A stretch of 64,000 bases of DNA from Verrucomicrobiia bacterium (GCA_019694135.1 JAIBCM010000003.1:324626-388625), one strand, 5' to 3'; positions 52,474 to 62,175 are shown, numbered from the stretch's first letter. Notes: generated by a model not told the origin, from the sequence alone. Program-made: numbers and translations.

Positions 52474-54720
52474 ATGACCGACGATCTTTTTGATATTACT
52501 CTTCATGACGCTCAGAAAAAACATCGTGAGTGGGCTTCCGTCATCGAACATCACAATCGTCTTTATTATGAAGAAGCACAACCAGAAATCACGGATGCGG
52601 AATTTGACAAGCTTTATCACGATTTGCAAGAGTTGGAAAAACGTTTTCCACAACTCATTACTCTAGATTCGCCAACACAAAAGGTGGGCGGTCGACCGTT
52701 GCAAGAATTCCAGCGAGTGCAACATTTGTTGCCTATGCTTTCTTTAGAAAAAGCGGAAACCAAAGAAAAACTGATCAATTTCGAAACGCGCATTAAAAAA
52801 CGTCTTCCGGGCGAATCCGTGCAATTCGTGTTGGAACCCAAAGTCGATGGAGTTTCGATCAGTTTGCGCTATGAAAAAGGAAAATTCACTGTCGGCACAA
52901 CTCGCGGTGATGGTCGAAGTGGCGACGATATTACTGAAAATCTTAAAACGATTCCGACCATTCCTCATGATTTGAAATGGAAAAATCCACCCGCGCTATT
53001 GGAGGTTCGAGGTGAAGTCTATATGACTGCCGAAGGATTTGAAAAATTGAATGAGACAATGCGAATTAAAGGAGAAAAAACTTTTCAAAATCCGCGCAAT
53101 GCGGCAGCGGGTTCCCTAAAACAGCTCGATCCTCGTCTCGTGGCTCGACGGCCCTTGCGAGCAGTTCTTTATTCGCTCGGAGCTTGTGAAGGCATTGAAA
53201 TTAAAACCCAAGATGAGTTTTTAAAGCAACTCAAAGCATTAGGATTTGAAACACCTCCATTAACTTATGTCGTGACCACGGTCGATGAAGCCATGGAACG
53301 AGTAGAAATTTTTAAAGAGAAAAGTGATCAATTTCCTTTTGAAATTGATGGCGTGGTTTTCAAAGTCAACTGTCTCGAGCAATGGTCACGACTTCCGGCA
53401 ACGGCTCATGCTCCAGGTTATGCGATCGCTTACAAACCCGCGCATTGGGTCAAAGAAGCCGAAACCCGTATTCGAGATATCACAATCCAAGTTGGACGCA
53501 CAGGCGTGCTGACTCCGGTCGCAGAATTGGAACCCGTTTTTCTTTCGGGTTCCACTATTTCTCGAGCAACTTTGCACAATGAAGATGAAATTAAGAAAAA
53601 AGATATCCGAATCGGTGACGCAGTGATGATTCAAAAAGCAGGGGCTGTGATTCCTGCAGTCGTGCGAGTAATTAAAGAAAAACGTCCTTCCCACGCGAAA
53701 CCTTTTCATTTTTACGAGTCCATCCACGGCAAATGTCCGGTTTGCCAAGAACCCATTCACCGCGATCCCAAGTTCGCTGCCTGGCGTTGCGAAAATTTGC
53801 AATGTCCCGCGCAAAACACGCGTCGTGTCGCCTATTTTTGTCAGCGTAATGCGCTGGATATTGAAAGTTTGGGCGCGATTGTTGCGGAATCTTTAGTGGA
53901 AGCAGAATGGGTCAAAGAACCTTTAGACCTTTTTGAATTAACGGAAGAAAAATTTGCCACGCTAAACCTCGGCACAGAAACTGAACCGCGCGTTTTTGGG
54001 CAAAAAAATGCCAGAAAAGCTTTAGCTGCTTTAGAACGCGCAAAAACTTTTCCTTTAGAGCGCTGGTTGAACGCGCTCGCTATTCCTGAAATGGGCGAAG
54101 CAACAGCTTACGAAATCGCGCAATTTCATCCTGATTTAGAATCCGTAGCAAATTCGAAGCTATTACATCATGTGGCGGCAATCGCCCAAAAAACTGAAGA
54201 AGCTGCTCACATAAAATCGCTTATCAAAAAAAACGCTTCCCAAGAATCGCAACAACATTATGAAAAATTAAAAAAAGAAATCGAAACGCTCGGCGATGAA
54301 TTGGTAGAACAAAATTTTTCCGAAAAACGCAGTTCCAAAGGCATTCCCAAATATGTTTATCGCATCGGACCGAGCGTTTCTCAAAGCATTCTCGATTTTT
54401 TCCAATCGCAACGCGGAAAAAATATTCTTCAACGTTTGCGAGAATTACACATCCATCCACAATCTCAAATCACTTCCAAGCCTCAATCGAACCTACCTCT
54501 AAGCGATAAAACGTTTGTCATTACCGGCACCTTAAGTGAATCTCGCAGCCATTTTGAAAATAAAATTCGCGAACTGGGTGGCAAAGTAACAAGCGCGGTG
54601 AGTTCTCAAACGTCCTATGTTGTAGCTGGCGCCGATCCCGGCTCCAAACTAGATAAAGCCAAGAAACTTGGTGTACCTATTCTTAATGAAGTCGATTTTG
54701 AAAAGCTTGCGAAGTCTTAA
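52474..54720 (+). CDS. ligA: NAD-dependent DNA ligase
   Basis: This 748-aa ligase seals nicks during replication and repair. The adenylation lysine is in LEPKVDGVSISLRYEKG. GTTRGDGRSGDDITENL and PRNAAAGSLKQLDPR are conserved, and VGRTGVLTPVAELEPV is the OB fold. The zinc finger has CPVCQEPI and then C...LQC. The last domain is BRCT (residues about 670-748). It is longer than the usual 670 residues because of a helical insert of about 60 residues in the HhH region (about residues 567-625). Confidence 0.97.
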   Translation: MTDDLFDITLHDAQKKHREWASVIEHHNRLYYEEAQPEITDAEFDKLYHDLQELEKRFPQLITLDSPTQKVGGRPLQEFQRVQHLLPMLSLEKAETKEKLINFETRIKKRLPGESVQFVLEPKVDGVSISLRYEKGKFTVGTTRGDGRSGDDITENLKTIPTIPHDLKWKNPPALLEVRGEVYMTAEGFEKLNETMRIKGEKTFQNPRNAAAGSLKQLDPRLVARRPLRAVLYSLGACEGIEIKTQDEFLKQLKALGFETPPLTYVVTTVDEAMERVEIFKEKSDQFPFEIDGVVFKVNCLEQWSRLPATAHAPGYAIAYKPAHWVKEAETRIRDITIQVGRTGVLTPVAELEPVFLSGSTISRATLHNEDEIKKKDIRIGDAVMIQKAGAVIPAVVRVIKEKRPSHAKPFHFYESIHGKCPVCQEPIHRDPKFAAWRCENLQCPAQNTRRVAYFCQRNALDIESLGAIVAESLVEAEWVKEPLDLFELTEEKFATLNLGTETEPRVFGQKNARKALAALERAKTFPLERWLNALAIPEMGEATAYEIAQFHPDLESVANSKLLHHVAAIAQKTEEAAHIKSLIKKNASQESQQHYEKLKKEIETLGDELVEQNFSEKRSSKGIPKYVYRIGPSVSQSILDFFQSQRGKNILQRLRELHIHPQSQITSKPQSNLPLSDKTFVITGTLSESRSHFENKIRELGGKVTSAVSSQTSYVVAGADPGSKLDKAKKLGVPILNEVDFEKLAKS

Positions 54721-54741
54721 GCATCCGATATCTTATTTTTC

Positions 54742-55356
54742 ATGAAAATTTTATCCATTTCTCTCCTATTTTCAGCGCTCTATACATTACCCCTTTTCGC
54801 TCAAAACAATCCCGCACAACGTGAAGATGCCCGTGTGGAACGCGAAAAAGTGCTTCGAGCTGCCGACCAGCTAGAAATTTTATTACCTCAACTGGATTCT
54901 TTGAAAAATGAGGTGCAAACCTTAAAAACACAAGTGGATCGGTTACAGTTGGAAAATGCAGCGTTGAAAAAAAATTTGAGCGAGTTGGAAGTTTCGCGCA
55001 CGAAAGAAAGAGACGCGCTTCTCGATGAAGTCAGTAAAATTATGGCGGAATCCAAATCTGCAAAACCCATTCTGAAATCTCAAGCAACAACTTCCACTAA
55101 CACCACAGCACCCGCTCCTATTGTTGCCAAACCTATAGCAACCAAACCTGTAGCCGCTTCAACCACCAATCAACCTGCTCAAGAGCAAGTAGGTTACGAG
55201 CATGTGGTAGGCCCGGGCCAAACAGTTTCTTCGATTGCAAAAGCTTTTAATGAAGCCGGCGTCAAGGTCACGGTGAAAGACATTATCCAAGCCAATCATT
55301 TGGATGCCGATGCAAAAGTTCGAATTGGTCAAAAACTTTTTATTCCTAAAAAATAG
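54742..55356 (+). CDS. Exported LysM-domain protein with coiled coil
   Basis: This 204-aa protein has a signal peptide (residues 1-20, ending LPLFAQ), a charged coiled coil (about 30-95), an Ala/Thr/Pro-rich linker and a C-terminal LysM domain (VVGPGQTVSSIAKAF to IGQKLFIPKK), which binds peptidoglycan. It is likely a periplasmic or wall-associated structural protein. It follows ligA by 21 bases and may share its transcript. The exact role is unknown. Confidence 0.82.
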   Translation: MKILSISLLFSALYTLPLFAQNNPAQREDARVEREKVLRAADQLEILLPQLDSLKNEVQTLKTQVDRLQLENAALKKNLSELEVSRTKERDALLDEVSKIMAESKSAKPILKSQATTSTNTTAPAPIVAKPIATKPVAASTTNQPAQEQVGYEHVVGPGQTVSSIAKAFNEAGVKVTVKDIIQANHLDADAKVRIGQKLFIPKK

Positions 55357-55385
55357 TCTCCTGGTAAAAAAGGGGAGAAAGTTTT

Positions 55386-57110
55386 TTATCTCGGTCCTAC
55401 TACTTTAAATTTTCGTTTCCCTTTTATTTTAGGATCTTGATACATAAAACTGCCCATTGTAATCGTTCGCCTTTTTTGAGTCACCGGAATAGAACCAGAC
55501 ATCGCACGAATGCGCTGCGCTACTGGAATTGGAGGCCCAACCGTTGCCGCAAAGTTAGAGTTAATAAAATAGCCTTGTCCCGGTTTTTTTCCTTTTTGAA
55601 AAACCAACACATTATCTTTATCACTTTCATGATACATGGCACGCACCCGTCCTGGCAATTTTTTTGGCAATCCTATGATATCGTGTAAGTTAGTGTAATC
55701 GGGTCCCAACAACACTTTTACGTTTTGTTTTTGAGTTAAAATGATATCGAGATTTCCGTCTTGATCCACATCACCCGAAGCCTGAACATGGCCGCTAGCA
55801 AAAGCAAACGGTAATACTTTCTCTTCTTGCAATTCATTTTGAATTAACAGCGGATCTACCCAATAACGCGCTAGGCGAAATTGCTTACTTCTACAAAAAA
55901 CCAAGCTACTAAAAATACCCAGACTATTTCCTACCAGTGTTTTCCTTACTCCTAATGACCCCAAAAATCTCCAATCTTCCGGCAAACTCATATCCAAGAC
56001 TCCCATTAAATGATTGTCTGCAACATTTAATATCGCGACTTGCTCCACATTTTCTTCCTCTCCATCGAAAGAAAACCAAGAAAATCTTCGACCCTTGCGA
56101 TAAACTAAAATATCGCCAAATCCATCTCCGGTAAAATCGCCCGAATGATAAACACCCCCCGGGGCAACGGGATGAGCCCAATCAAAATTTGTCATCTCTT
56201 CAAAAGAAAACACTTGCACTCGATTATTGTTCGCGTCAGTCACATATAATCGATCAGACGCCAAAGAAGTAACTGCTAGACCTGCGGGTTCATTAAATTG
56301 TGCGGATTGCTTACCCAAAGCACCAAATTGTGTTAAATAATTTGTCGCAGTATAAATATGAATCGTATGAAATTGTTCTATCGATCCGATAATAAAATTA
56401 TTTTGATAAACGACCAAATCATAAAGCACCGAAGTTACGGGCGTCAGAGTTTCTATGCCACTATTTTCTGATTTCGTTGAGATTTCACTCAGAAAAATTC
56501 CATCGGCATTATAGCGTTGAATCAAATTCCCATTCGGTCGATTGCAACTTATCAACCAATCACCCTGCCCATCCACAGTCAATCCCCAAATATCCGTTTC
56601 GTTAGAAAAAACAAAATTCGTCAAAAATCCACCCACACTATTAAATTTTGCCACACGATGATTATGCCAATCAACCACATAAACATTTTCTGCTTCACCA
56701 ATGGCAATTTGTCGCGGACAATATAATTCTCCATCTTTTTCTCCAGTCGATCCAAATTTCATGAAATATTGAAAATTTTTATCAAACACATGAACACAAT
56801 TTGCTTCAATATCAGTCACATAAATATTACCAAGCCGACCAATTGCCAAAGCATAAGGCTTAACAAAATTGGTGCTGCTAAACTTCGTTAAATACACGCC
56901 ATTACTAGTAAAAACCTGAATACGCTCTTTGTCTAAAACATACGCCCTACCGGAAAAATCGAAGGCAATATCCTTAGGTTTTGAAAACTCTCCATCGCCA
57001 GACCCTGCTTTACCAAATTCAAAAAGAAACTTAGGCTTTAAAATTGTATCAGCTTTAATAAAGCTGAATCCCAGAATGCTCCAGGTTATTATGCCAATAA
57101 AATATTTCAT
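55386..57110 (-). CDS. Secreted NHL-repeat / FG-GAP beta-propeller protein
   Basis: This 574-aa exported protein has a signal peptide (residues 1-20) and NHL-type repeats such as KFLFEFGKAGSGDGEFSKPKD (in part), GSTGEKDGELYCPRQIA and LYVTDANNNRVQVF. A middle FG-GAP-like unit is SGDFTGDGFGDILVYRKG, and another is ASGDVDQDGNLDIILTQ. It should fold as a beta propeller. No catalytic motif is evident. It is paralogous to the gene just upstream on the same strand, with only 10 bases between. An envelope or secreted binding role is inferred. Confidence 0.8.
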   Translation of the reverse strand: MKYFIGIITWSILGFSFIKADTILKPKFLFEFGKAGSGDGEFSKPKDIAFDFSGRAYVLDKERIQVFTSNGVYLTKFSSTNFVKPYALAIGRLGNIYVTDIEANCVHVFDKNFQYFMKFGSTGEKDGELYCPRQIAIGEAENVYVVDWHNHRVAKFNSVGGFLTNFVFSNETDIWGLTVDGQGDWLISCNRPNGNLIQRYNADGIFLSEISTKSENSGIETLTPVTSVLYDLVVYQNNFIIGSIEQFHTIHIYTATNYLTQFGALGKQSAQFNEPAGLAVTSLASDRLYVTDANNNRVQVFSFEEMTNFDWAHPVAPGGVYHSGDFTGDGFGDILVYRKGRRFSWFSFDGEEENVEQVAILNVADNHLMGVLDMSLPEDWRFLGSLGVRKTLVGNSLGIFSSLVFCRSKQFRLARYWVDPLLIQNELQEEKVLPFAFASGHVQASGDVDQDGNLDIILTQKQNVKVLLGPDYTNLHDIIGLPKKLPGRVRAMYHESDKDNVLVFQKGKKPGQGYFINSNFAATVGPPIPVAQRIRAMSGSIPVTQKRRTITMGSFMYQDPKIKGKRKFKVVGPR

Positions 57111-57120
57111 ATTTTAAAAC

Positions 57121-58902
57121 TTATCGCGGCCCAATAATTTTAAAAGTGCCATTGCCATAAGGCGATCGAGGAAGACGATAACGCAAGGAACCTGCTTTAA
57201 TCTTGCGCCCTTTTTTAACAACGGGAGTCGCTCCCATCATTGCTCGGATTTTTCTTCGCACAGGAATAACCTTTAAAAAAGTCGCTGTCAAATCAGGAGC
57301 AATGGAATACGCCACGGCATTTTCCCTTCTTTTTTGAAAAACCAAAGCACTATTTTCTTCTCCCTGGTGATAAATGGCATGAACCCGACCCGGCAAAGGC
57401 GTAGTCAACCCCTTTATTTCTTTTGACTCTCGATAATCGGGCCCCAACAAAACACGAAGCGTTTGTTTTTTGACTAATACCAAATCCAGAAACCCATCTT
57501 GATTCAAATCGCCCGACGCTCGGAGATGTCCTATCTTAAATGGAATAGGCAAAATCCGCGCTTCTAAATCACTATTCCATAAAGGCAAAGCCTCATCCAC
57601 CCAGTAATGGATTAAGGCAAAATATTTTTTGCATTTGAAAACCAAACTTCCTAATACACCCATACTGTTGCCTAAAATAGGTTTACCAAAACTAATAGCT
57701 CTACCCTCAGGAATTTTCCAGAATAAAGAACTGATATTTTTTTCGTTAACTAGCGTGTTCTCATAAAAATTTAGCAATTTAGTTTGTGGCGATCTTGGAC
57801 TATCATCACCTTGATAACCATGAGTTGTAGAAAATTTTCCTGATCGATAAACGATCAAGTCGGCATATCCATCACCCAAAAAATCGCCCGAAACATAATC
57901 TTTAGAAAACGCATTAAAATTCGTGATTGTTTCAAATGCAAAAACCTGAATCCGATGATTATCCCAATCTGCTACATACAGCTTATCTCGCTGCAAGGGA
58001 TTAACAGCTAATCCATAGGGACTATCAAACTGTCCCGAATCATTTCCCAACAAACCAAATTGAGACTGATAGCTAAAAGGACGATAAATCTGAATCACAG
58101 AACCTACCCAATCCGAACCCAAAATATAGCCTTGTCCTAAAACTGCGAGATCAGAAAACACCCTGGGGTTTTGAGTGCTCAGGGAGCGAACCAATTTCCC
58201 TTGAGAATCATAAACATTAATTTTATTGCCCCAAACACTTTTAAGACTGACATGTAAATTACCCCAAGCATCGAAAGCGATGCCTCCCAAGTATTGATAA
58301 GCATCCTCTGGTGATAAATTTTCTACCTCTGGAAATTTAATTTCAGATAAATAACTTCCCTGACTATCAAACGCCTGCACGCGTTTATTGCCCCCATCCA
58401 TGACATAAACATCTTCTCCACGAATTGCAATCTCCGTAGGCCAATTAAACTGGCCTGGCCCACTACCATGAATGCCAAAACGTTTTTTATAATTAAAATT
58501 CTTATCAAAAACATGCACACAATCCAAACCCCCATCGGAAACATAAATATCGCCCAACCTTCCCACCGCTATCGACTCGGGTTCAGAAAATTGTTCAGGA
58601 CCATTCCCCACAGAACCAAACTTTCCAATAAAAACTCCATTACTGGTAAAAACTTGCACTCGCGCTTTTTCATCTCCTTGGGTATCCAATACATAAATCT
58701 TATTGTCCCAATCCACTGCAATATCTTTAGGCCCTTGAATCGCATCATTATCCAAAACATCTTCGCCACCAAACTCCCCATCCCCTAAGCCCCGTTTGCC
58801 AAATTCAAACAAAAACTTGGGCTTTAACCAATCTTCACTCCACGCCTTGTCGGAAAGCCACCCAATAATACAATATAACAAAAAAATACCCTTTAATTTC
58901 AT
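57121..58902 (-). CDS. Secreted NHL-repeat / FG-GAP beta-propeller protein (paralogue)
   Basis: This 593-aa protein has the same layout as its downstream neighbour: a signal peptide, then KFLFEFGKRGLGDGEF, repeats such as GPGQFNWPTEIAI and LYVADWDNHRIQVFAF, and FG-GAP units SGDFLGDGYADLIVYRSG and ASGDLNQDGFLDLVLVK. The ATG at 58902 is preceded by a purine-rich aggaacagg; an upstream ATG at 58971 would add a non-signal stretch. The pair is a tandem duplication that has diverged. Confidence 0.8.
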   Translation of the reverse strand: MKLKGIFLLYCIIGWLSDKAWSEDWLKPKFLFEFGKRGLGDGEFGGEDVLDNDAIQGPKDIAVDWDNKIYVLDTQGDEKARVQVFTSNGVFIGKFGSVGNGPEQFSEPESIAVGRLGDIYVSDGGLDCVHVFDKNFNYKKRFGIHGSGPGQFNWPTEIAIRGEDVYVMDGGNKRVQAFDSQGSYLSEIKFPEVENLSPEDAYQYLGGIAFDAWGNLHVSLKSVWGNKINVYDSQGKLVRSLSTQNPRVFSDLAVLGQGYILGSDWVGSVIQIYRPFSYQSQFGLLGNDSGQFDSPYGLAVNPLQRDKLYVADWDNHRIQVFAFETITNFNAFSKDYVSGDFLGDGYADLIVYRSGKFSTTHGYQGDDSPRSPQTKLLNFYENTLVNEKNISSLFWKIPEGRAISFGKPILGNSMGVLGSLVFKCKKYFALIHYWVDEALPLWNSDLEARILPIPFKIGHLRASGDLNQDGFLDLVLVKKQTLRVLLGPDYRESKEIKGLTTPLPGRVHAIYHQGEENSALVFQKRRENAVAYSIAPDLTATFLKVIPVRRKIRAMMGATPVVKKGRKIKAGSLRYRLPRSPYGNGTFKIIGPR

Positions 58903-58971
58903 TCCTGTTCCTCTAAATACAAATTTAAAGTCGAAATAGCAAAAAGCAACGGAAAATTCTAAAGAAAACAA

Positions 58972-59910
58972 TTATAATTTAAGGCCAATTGCTTCAAGTA
59001 ACACTCTATCGTCTTCCACCTCAGGATTTTCTGCTGTCAACAGTTTCTCCCCATAAAAAATAGAGTTGGCGCCTGCTAAAAAACAAAGCGTTTGCGCTTC
59101 TTTCGATAAATGGCGACGCCCTGCCGATAAACGCACGCGCGCTTTGGGAAAAAGAATACGCGTCGTGGCAATCATTCGCACCAAATCCAAACTATCAATG
59201 GGCGTTTGATTTTCCAAAGGAGTGCCCGGCATCGCCATCAAACAATTAATCGGAATGCTCTCGGGTTGCGGATTAAATGAACTCAAAACCTCCAATAAGC
59301 GAAGTCGATCTTTGACATTTTCTCCCATTCCTAAAATTCCGCCGCAACACACCGAAATTCCAGCTTGCTGCACATATCGAATCGTTTTTAATCGATCTTC
59401 AAACGTGTGCGTCGACACAATCTGCGAGTAAAATTCTGGACTCGTGTCCAAATTATGATTGTAAGCGGTCAATCCCGCTTCTTTTAACGCTTGCGCAGCG
59501 CCTTCCGAAAGCTCACCGAGCGTCACACACACTTCCATTCCCAATTTGCTCACCTCACGAACGGTTTCCAGCACCGATTCAAATTTCTTTTCCCCCTCGC
59601 GCACGCCTTTCCATGCCGCTCCCATACAAAATCGCGTTGCCCCCTGCTCTTTCGCCTCGCGCGCTAAGGGTAAAACCTCTTCCACCGACATCAATCGCTC
59701 TGCCTTCACCCCCGTTTGATAGCGAGCGCTTTGCGCGCAATAAGAGCAATCTTCGCTGCATCCGCCTGTTTTAATGCTCAACAAACGGCAAAGTTGAATC
59801 TCGTCTTTAGACCAATGCTCACGATAAATTTTGCGCGCGTGATCAATTAACTCTAAAAGTGGCAACTCATAAACCGACTGAATTTCTGACAAAGTCCAAA
59901 CCCTCATCAT
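58972..59910 (-). CDS. bioB: Biotin synthase
   Basis: This 312-aa radical SAM enzyme inserts sulfur into dethiobiotin. The cluster motif is GGCSEDCSYCAQSARY. MGAAWKGVREGEKKF, AYNHNLDTSPEFY and GILGMGENVKDRL are conserved, as is LSAGRRHLSKEAQTLCFLAGANSIFYGEKLLT in part. The start could be either of two adjacent ATGs. No other bio gene is here. The Fcy1-like deaminase gene overlaps it by 4 bases upstream. Confidence 0.96.
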   Translation of the reverse strand: MMRVWTLSEIQSVYELPLLELIDHARKIYREHWSKDEIQLCRLLSIKTGGCSEDCSYCAQSARYQTGVKAERLMSVEEVLPLAREAKEQGATRFCMGAAWKGVREGEKKFESVLETVREVSKLGMEVCVTLGELSEGAAQALKEAGLTAYNHNLDTSPEFYSQIVSTHTFEDRLKTIRYVQQAGISVCCGGILGMGENVKDRLRLLEVLSSFNPQPESIPINCLMAMPGTPLENQTPIDSLDLVRMIATTRILFPKARVRLSAGRRHLSKEAQTLCFLAGANSIFYGEKLLTAENPEVEDDRVLLEAIGLKL

Positions 59911-60344
59911 TCCCCTATGTCCTCATTCCACAACTCAGGATTTTCGCGAATAAAAGTCTCCATCATATCAATACAGGTCGGATCTTGCAAAACCTCGACC
60001 GCAACCCCTCGCGAACGCAAAAGCTCTTCCTCGCCCATAAACGTCTTATTTTCACCCACAACCACCTTGGGAATGCCATAAAGCAAAATCGCGCCACTAC
60101 ACATTGGGCACGGTGATAATGTCGTATATAAAACCGATTCACGATAAACTTTAGCAGGTTGCCGCCCTGCATTTTCTAAAGCATTCATTTCACCATGATG
60201 AATCGCGCTACCCTCCTGAACACGACGATTGTGACCTCGTCCAATAATTTTTCCTTGATGCACTAAGACTGATCCAATCGGAATGCCTTTTTCCTGTTTA
60301 CCCTTTTGGGCTTCATCAATCGCTGCTTGTAAAAATGGATCCAT
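59907..60344 (-). CDS. Cytidine/deoxycytidylate-fold deaminase, yeast cytosine deaminase (Fcy1)-like
   Basis: This 145-aa zinc deaminase has HGEMNALENAG (zinc His and catalytic Glu) and TTLSPCPMCSGAILLYGIP (two zinc Cys). The C-terminal text FIRENPELWNEDIGE closely resembles the end of yeast cytosine deaminase as I recall it, so cytosine to uracil deamination is likely. TadA or guanine deaminase would lack that tail. The ATG at 60344 starts the domain; the open frame upstream is unrelated. It overlaps bioB by 4 bases. Confidence 0.8.
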   Translation of the reverse strand: MDPFLQAAIDEAQKGKQEKGIPIGSVLVHQGKIIGRGHNRRVQEGSAIHHGEMNALENAGRQPAKVYRESVLYTTLSPCPMCSGAILLYGIPKVVVGENKTFMGEEELLRSRGVAVEVLQDPTCIDMMETFIRENPELWNEDIGE

Positions 60345-60360
60345 AATTATTATTCTAATG

Positions 60361-61977
60361 CTATCCCAAAGTCGCTGTCCACTCTTCTCGAGGCGTGCGA
60401 GAACAAAAATCGGCAAACGACTCGCCTGAATTGCGCTTATCTTGATAATAGCGCAAAACCTTTTCGATCACATTATGAATTTCCGTGCTCAAAACTTTGC
60501 CTTTCACCAATTGATTAAAACGGGCATCACGTCCCACTTTACCTCCTAAAAACATATCAAAACATTCTGTGGAAACACCGTTCACTTTTGTCATCCCACC
60601 GCGAAAACCAATATCGGCAATTTGATGTTGACCACAAGAACTTGGGCAGCCACTGAAATGAATGCGAATTTTTTCATCATAAAACGCGCACTGTTTTTCC
60701 AGTTGAGCAACCAGCTCAATCATACGATTTTTTGTTTCGGCAATCGCTAAATTACAAAACTCGATGCCCGTGCACGAAACACATCCTTGCCGAAAATTAC
60801 TGGGATTCCAGGCCAATCCAAGAGATTCGATTTCTTTTTTTAAGGGTTCAACATTGGCTTGAGGCACATTCAGAATAATCAAATTCTGCTTATTCGTCGT
60901 GCGAATCGCATCTTGAGCTGGCTTGCAATAACGTCGCGCAAGATCCGCAATGGCTTTGAGTTGATGAAATCGAGCTCTTCCTCCCGCAAAGCTTATGCCC
61001 ACGTAATACAAACCCGATTGTTTTTGCGCGCAAACCGCCAAATGATCACTTTCCGGATCATGAGGAAAATCAAATTCAGTATGCCGATCAAATTGTTTAC
61101 CCGATAATCGCTCCAATTCCGCCACCACTTTATCCACACCCCAATCCGCCACTAAAAACTTAAAACGCGCTTTATTGCGAGCATGGCGATAACCGTAGTC
61201 GCGATAAATCACAGAAATATAATGTGCCACGGTTAACACCTCTTCTTCAGGAATAAAAATAGGCAATGTCTTCGCTAAATGAGGAGCCGAAGAAAGTCCG
61301 CCGCCCACTTTTAGGCCAAATCCCACCTCTTTTTGCCCGTTAACCGTTCGTTCCAATCCAAAAAATCCCACGCAATTAATATCGGGTTGCGCGCAATGAA
61401 TACGACAACCTGAAATCGAAATTTTATATTTACGCGGCAAATTGGAAAACTCGCGATTATCCGTCAAATGCTGACTAATCACATGCAAATAAGGCGTCGC
61501 ATCAATAATTTCCTCATGATCAATTCCCGCTACGGGACAACCCACCACATTGCGCGTGTCATCTCCACAAGCGCCCGATGTGGTAATGCCCACAGCTTTC
61601 AATCGCGCAAAAATATCGGTAAAATGTTCAATTCGCAACCAATGCATTTGAAAAGTTTGTCGCGTAGTAATATCAGCGATGCCATGCCCATATTGCTCCG
61701 CTAAATCCGCAATCACATCCAACTGCGCGGCATTCAATTGTCCACCCGGAATTTTGGTACGCAACATGAAATAGCCACTGTCTTTGGGACGTTGACGATA
61801 AACACCAAACCATTTCAAACGATCAAAATCGTCTTCTGGAATACTCGCAAACCCCGTTTCGGCATAACGCGCAATATCCGGTAAAACATCCAACCCATCC
61901 TTCGCCACTTTCAGCTTCTCCATAGGAGTTTCGCCAGGGGTGAAATTGCGAGGTGTCGATAAAGGTACAGAATTCAT
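60361..61977 (-). CDS. Ferredoxin-type nitrite/sulfite reductase (siroheme)
   Basis: This 538-aa siroheme and [4Fe-4S] enzyme performs six-electron reduction of nitrite to ammonia or sulfite to sulfide. The siroheme-cluster cysteines are in GCVSCTGIEFCNLAI and HFSGCPSSCGQHQIADIGF. Two half domains each carry the LRTKIPGG-like start and CPVAGIDHEEI, with YKISISGCRIHCAQ. By length it is like NirA. Nitrite versus sulfite cannot be decided by eye. The Fcy1-like gene follows 16 bases downstream. Confidence 0.88.
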   Translation of the reverse strand: MNSVPLSTPRNFTPGETPMEKLKVAKDGLDVLPDIARYAETGFASIPEDDFDRLKWFGVYRQRPKDSGYFMLRTKIPGGQLNAAQLDVIADLAEQYGHGIADITTRQTFQMHWLRIEHFTDIFARLKAVGITTSGACGDDTRNVVGCPVAGIDHEEIIDATPYLHVISQHLTDNREFSNLPRKYKISISGCRIHCAQPDINCVGFFGLERTVNGQKEVGFGLKVGGGLSSAPHLAKTLPIFIPEEEVLTVAHYISVIYRDYGYRHARNKARFKFLVADWGVDKVVAELERLSGKQFDRHTEFDFPHDPESDHLAVCAQKQSGLYYVGISFAGGRARFHQLKAIADLARRYCKPAQDAIRTTNKQNLIILNVPQANVEPLKKEIESLGLAWNPSNFRQGCVSCTGIEFCNLAIAETKNRMIELVAQLEKQCAFYDEKIRIHFSGCPSSCGQHQIADIGFRGGMTKVNGVSTECFDMFLGGKVGRDARFNQLVKGKVLSTEIHNVIEKVLRYYQDKRNSGESFADFCSRTPREEWTATLG

Positions 61978-62036
61978 ACGTCTCTAGAATTTTAAACAAG
62001 ATTTCAAGTTTTTCAATCCCAACCACAGAAACCTGG

Positions 62037-62132
62037 CTAGGAAACCGTTTTGGTTTTGACTTTGATCTTTTTACGTTTTTCGTGCAGCTTGCGTCGTTTG
62101 CGTTTAATAATTTTGTTATATTGTTTTCCCAT
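62037..62132 (-). CDS. Very small basic protein (31 aa)
   Basis: A 31-codon frame (ATG at 62132, TAG at 62037) encodes MGKQYNKIIKRKRRKLHEKR followed by KKIKVKTKTVS. About half the residues are Lys or Arg, as in small RNA- or ribosome-associated proteins such as the COX24/AURKAIP1-like and other short basic PVC proteins. I do not recognise an exact family. A TTGACA-type promoter lies just upstream, which supports expression. It is too short for routine gene callers. Confidence 0.55.
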   Translation of the reverse strand: MGKQYNKIIKRKRRKLHEKRKKIKVKTKTVS

Positions 62133-62149
62133 AAATGAAAGTAAGCATA

Positions 62150-62175
62150 AGAAAAAAGTAACGACCATTTGTCAA
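62150..62175 (-). promoter_or_regulatory. Promoter ahead of the small basic protein gene
   Basis: On the minus strand TTGACA (62175-62170) is a perfect -35 box. Seventeen bases later comes TCTTAT, a modest -10. The small-protein ATG lies about 20 bases further on. Confidence 0.45.
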
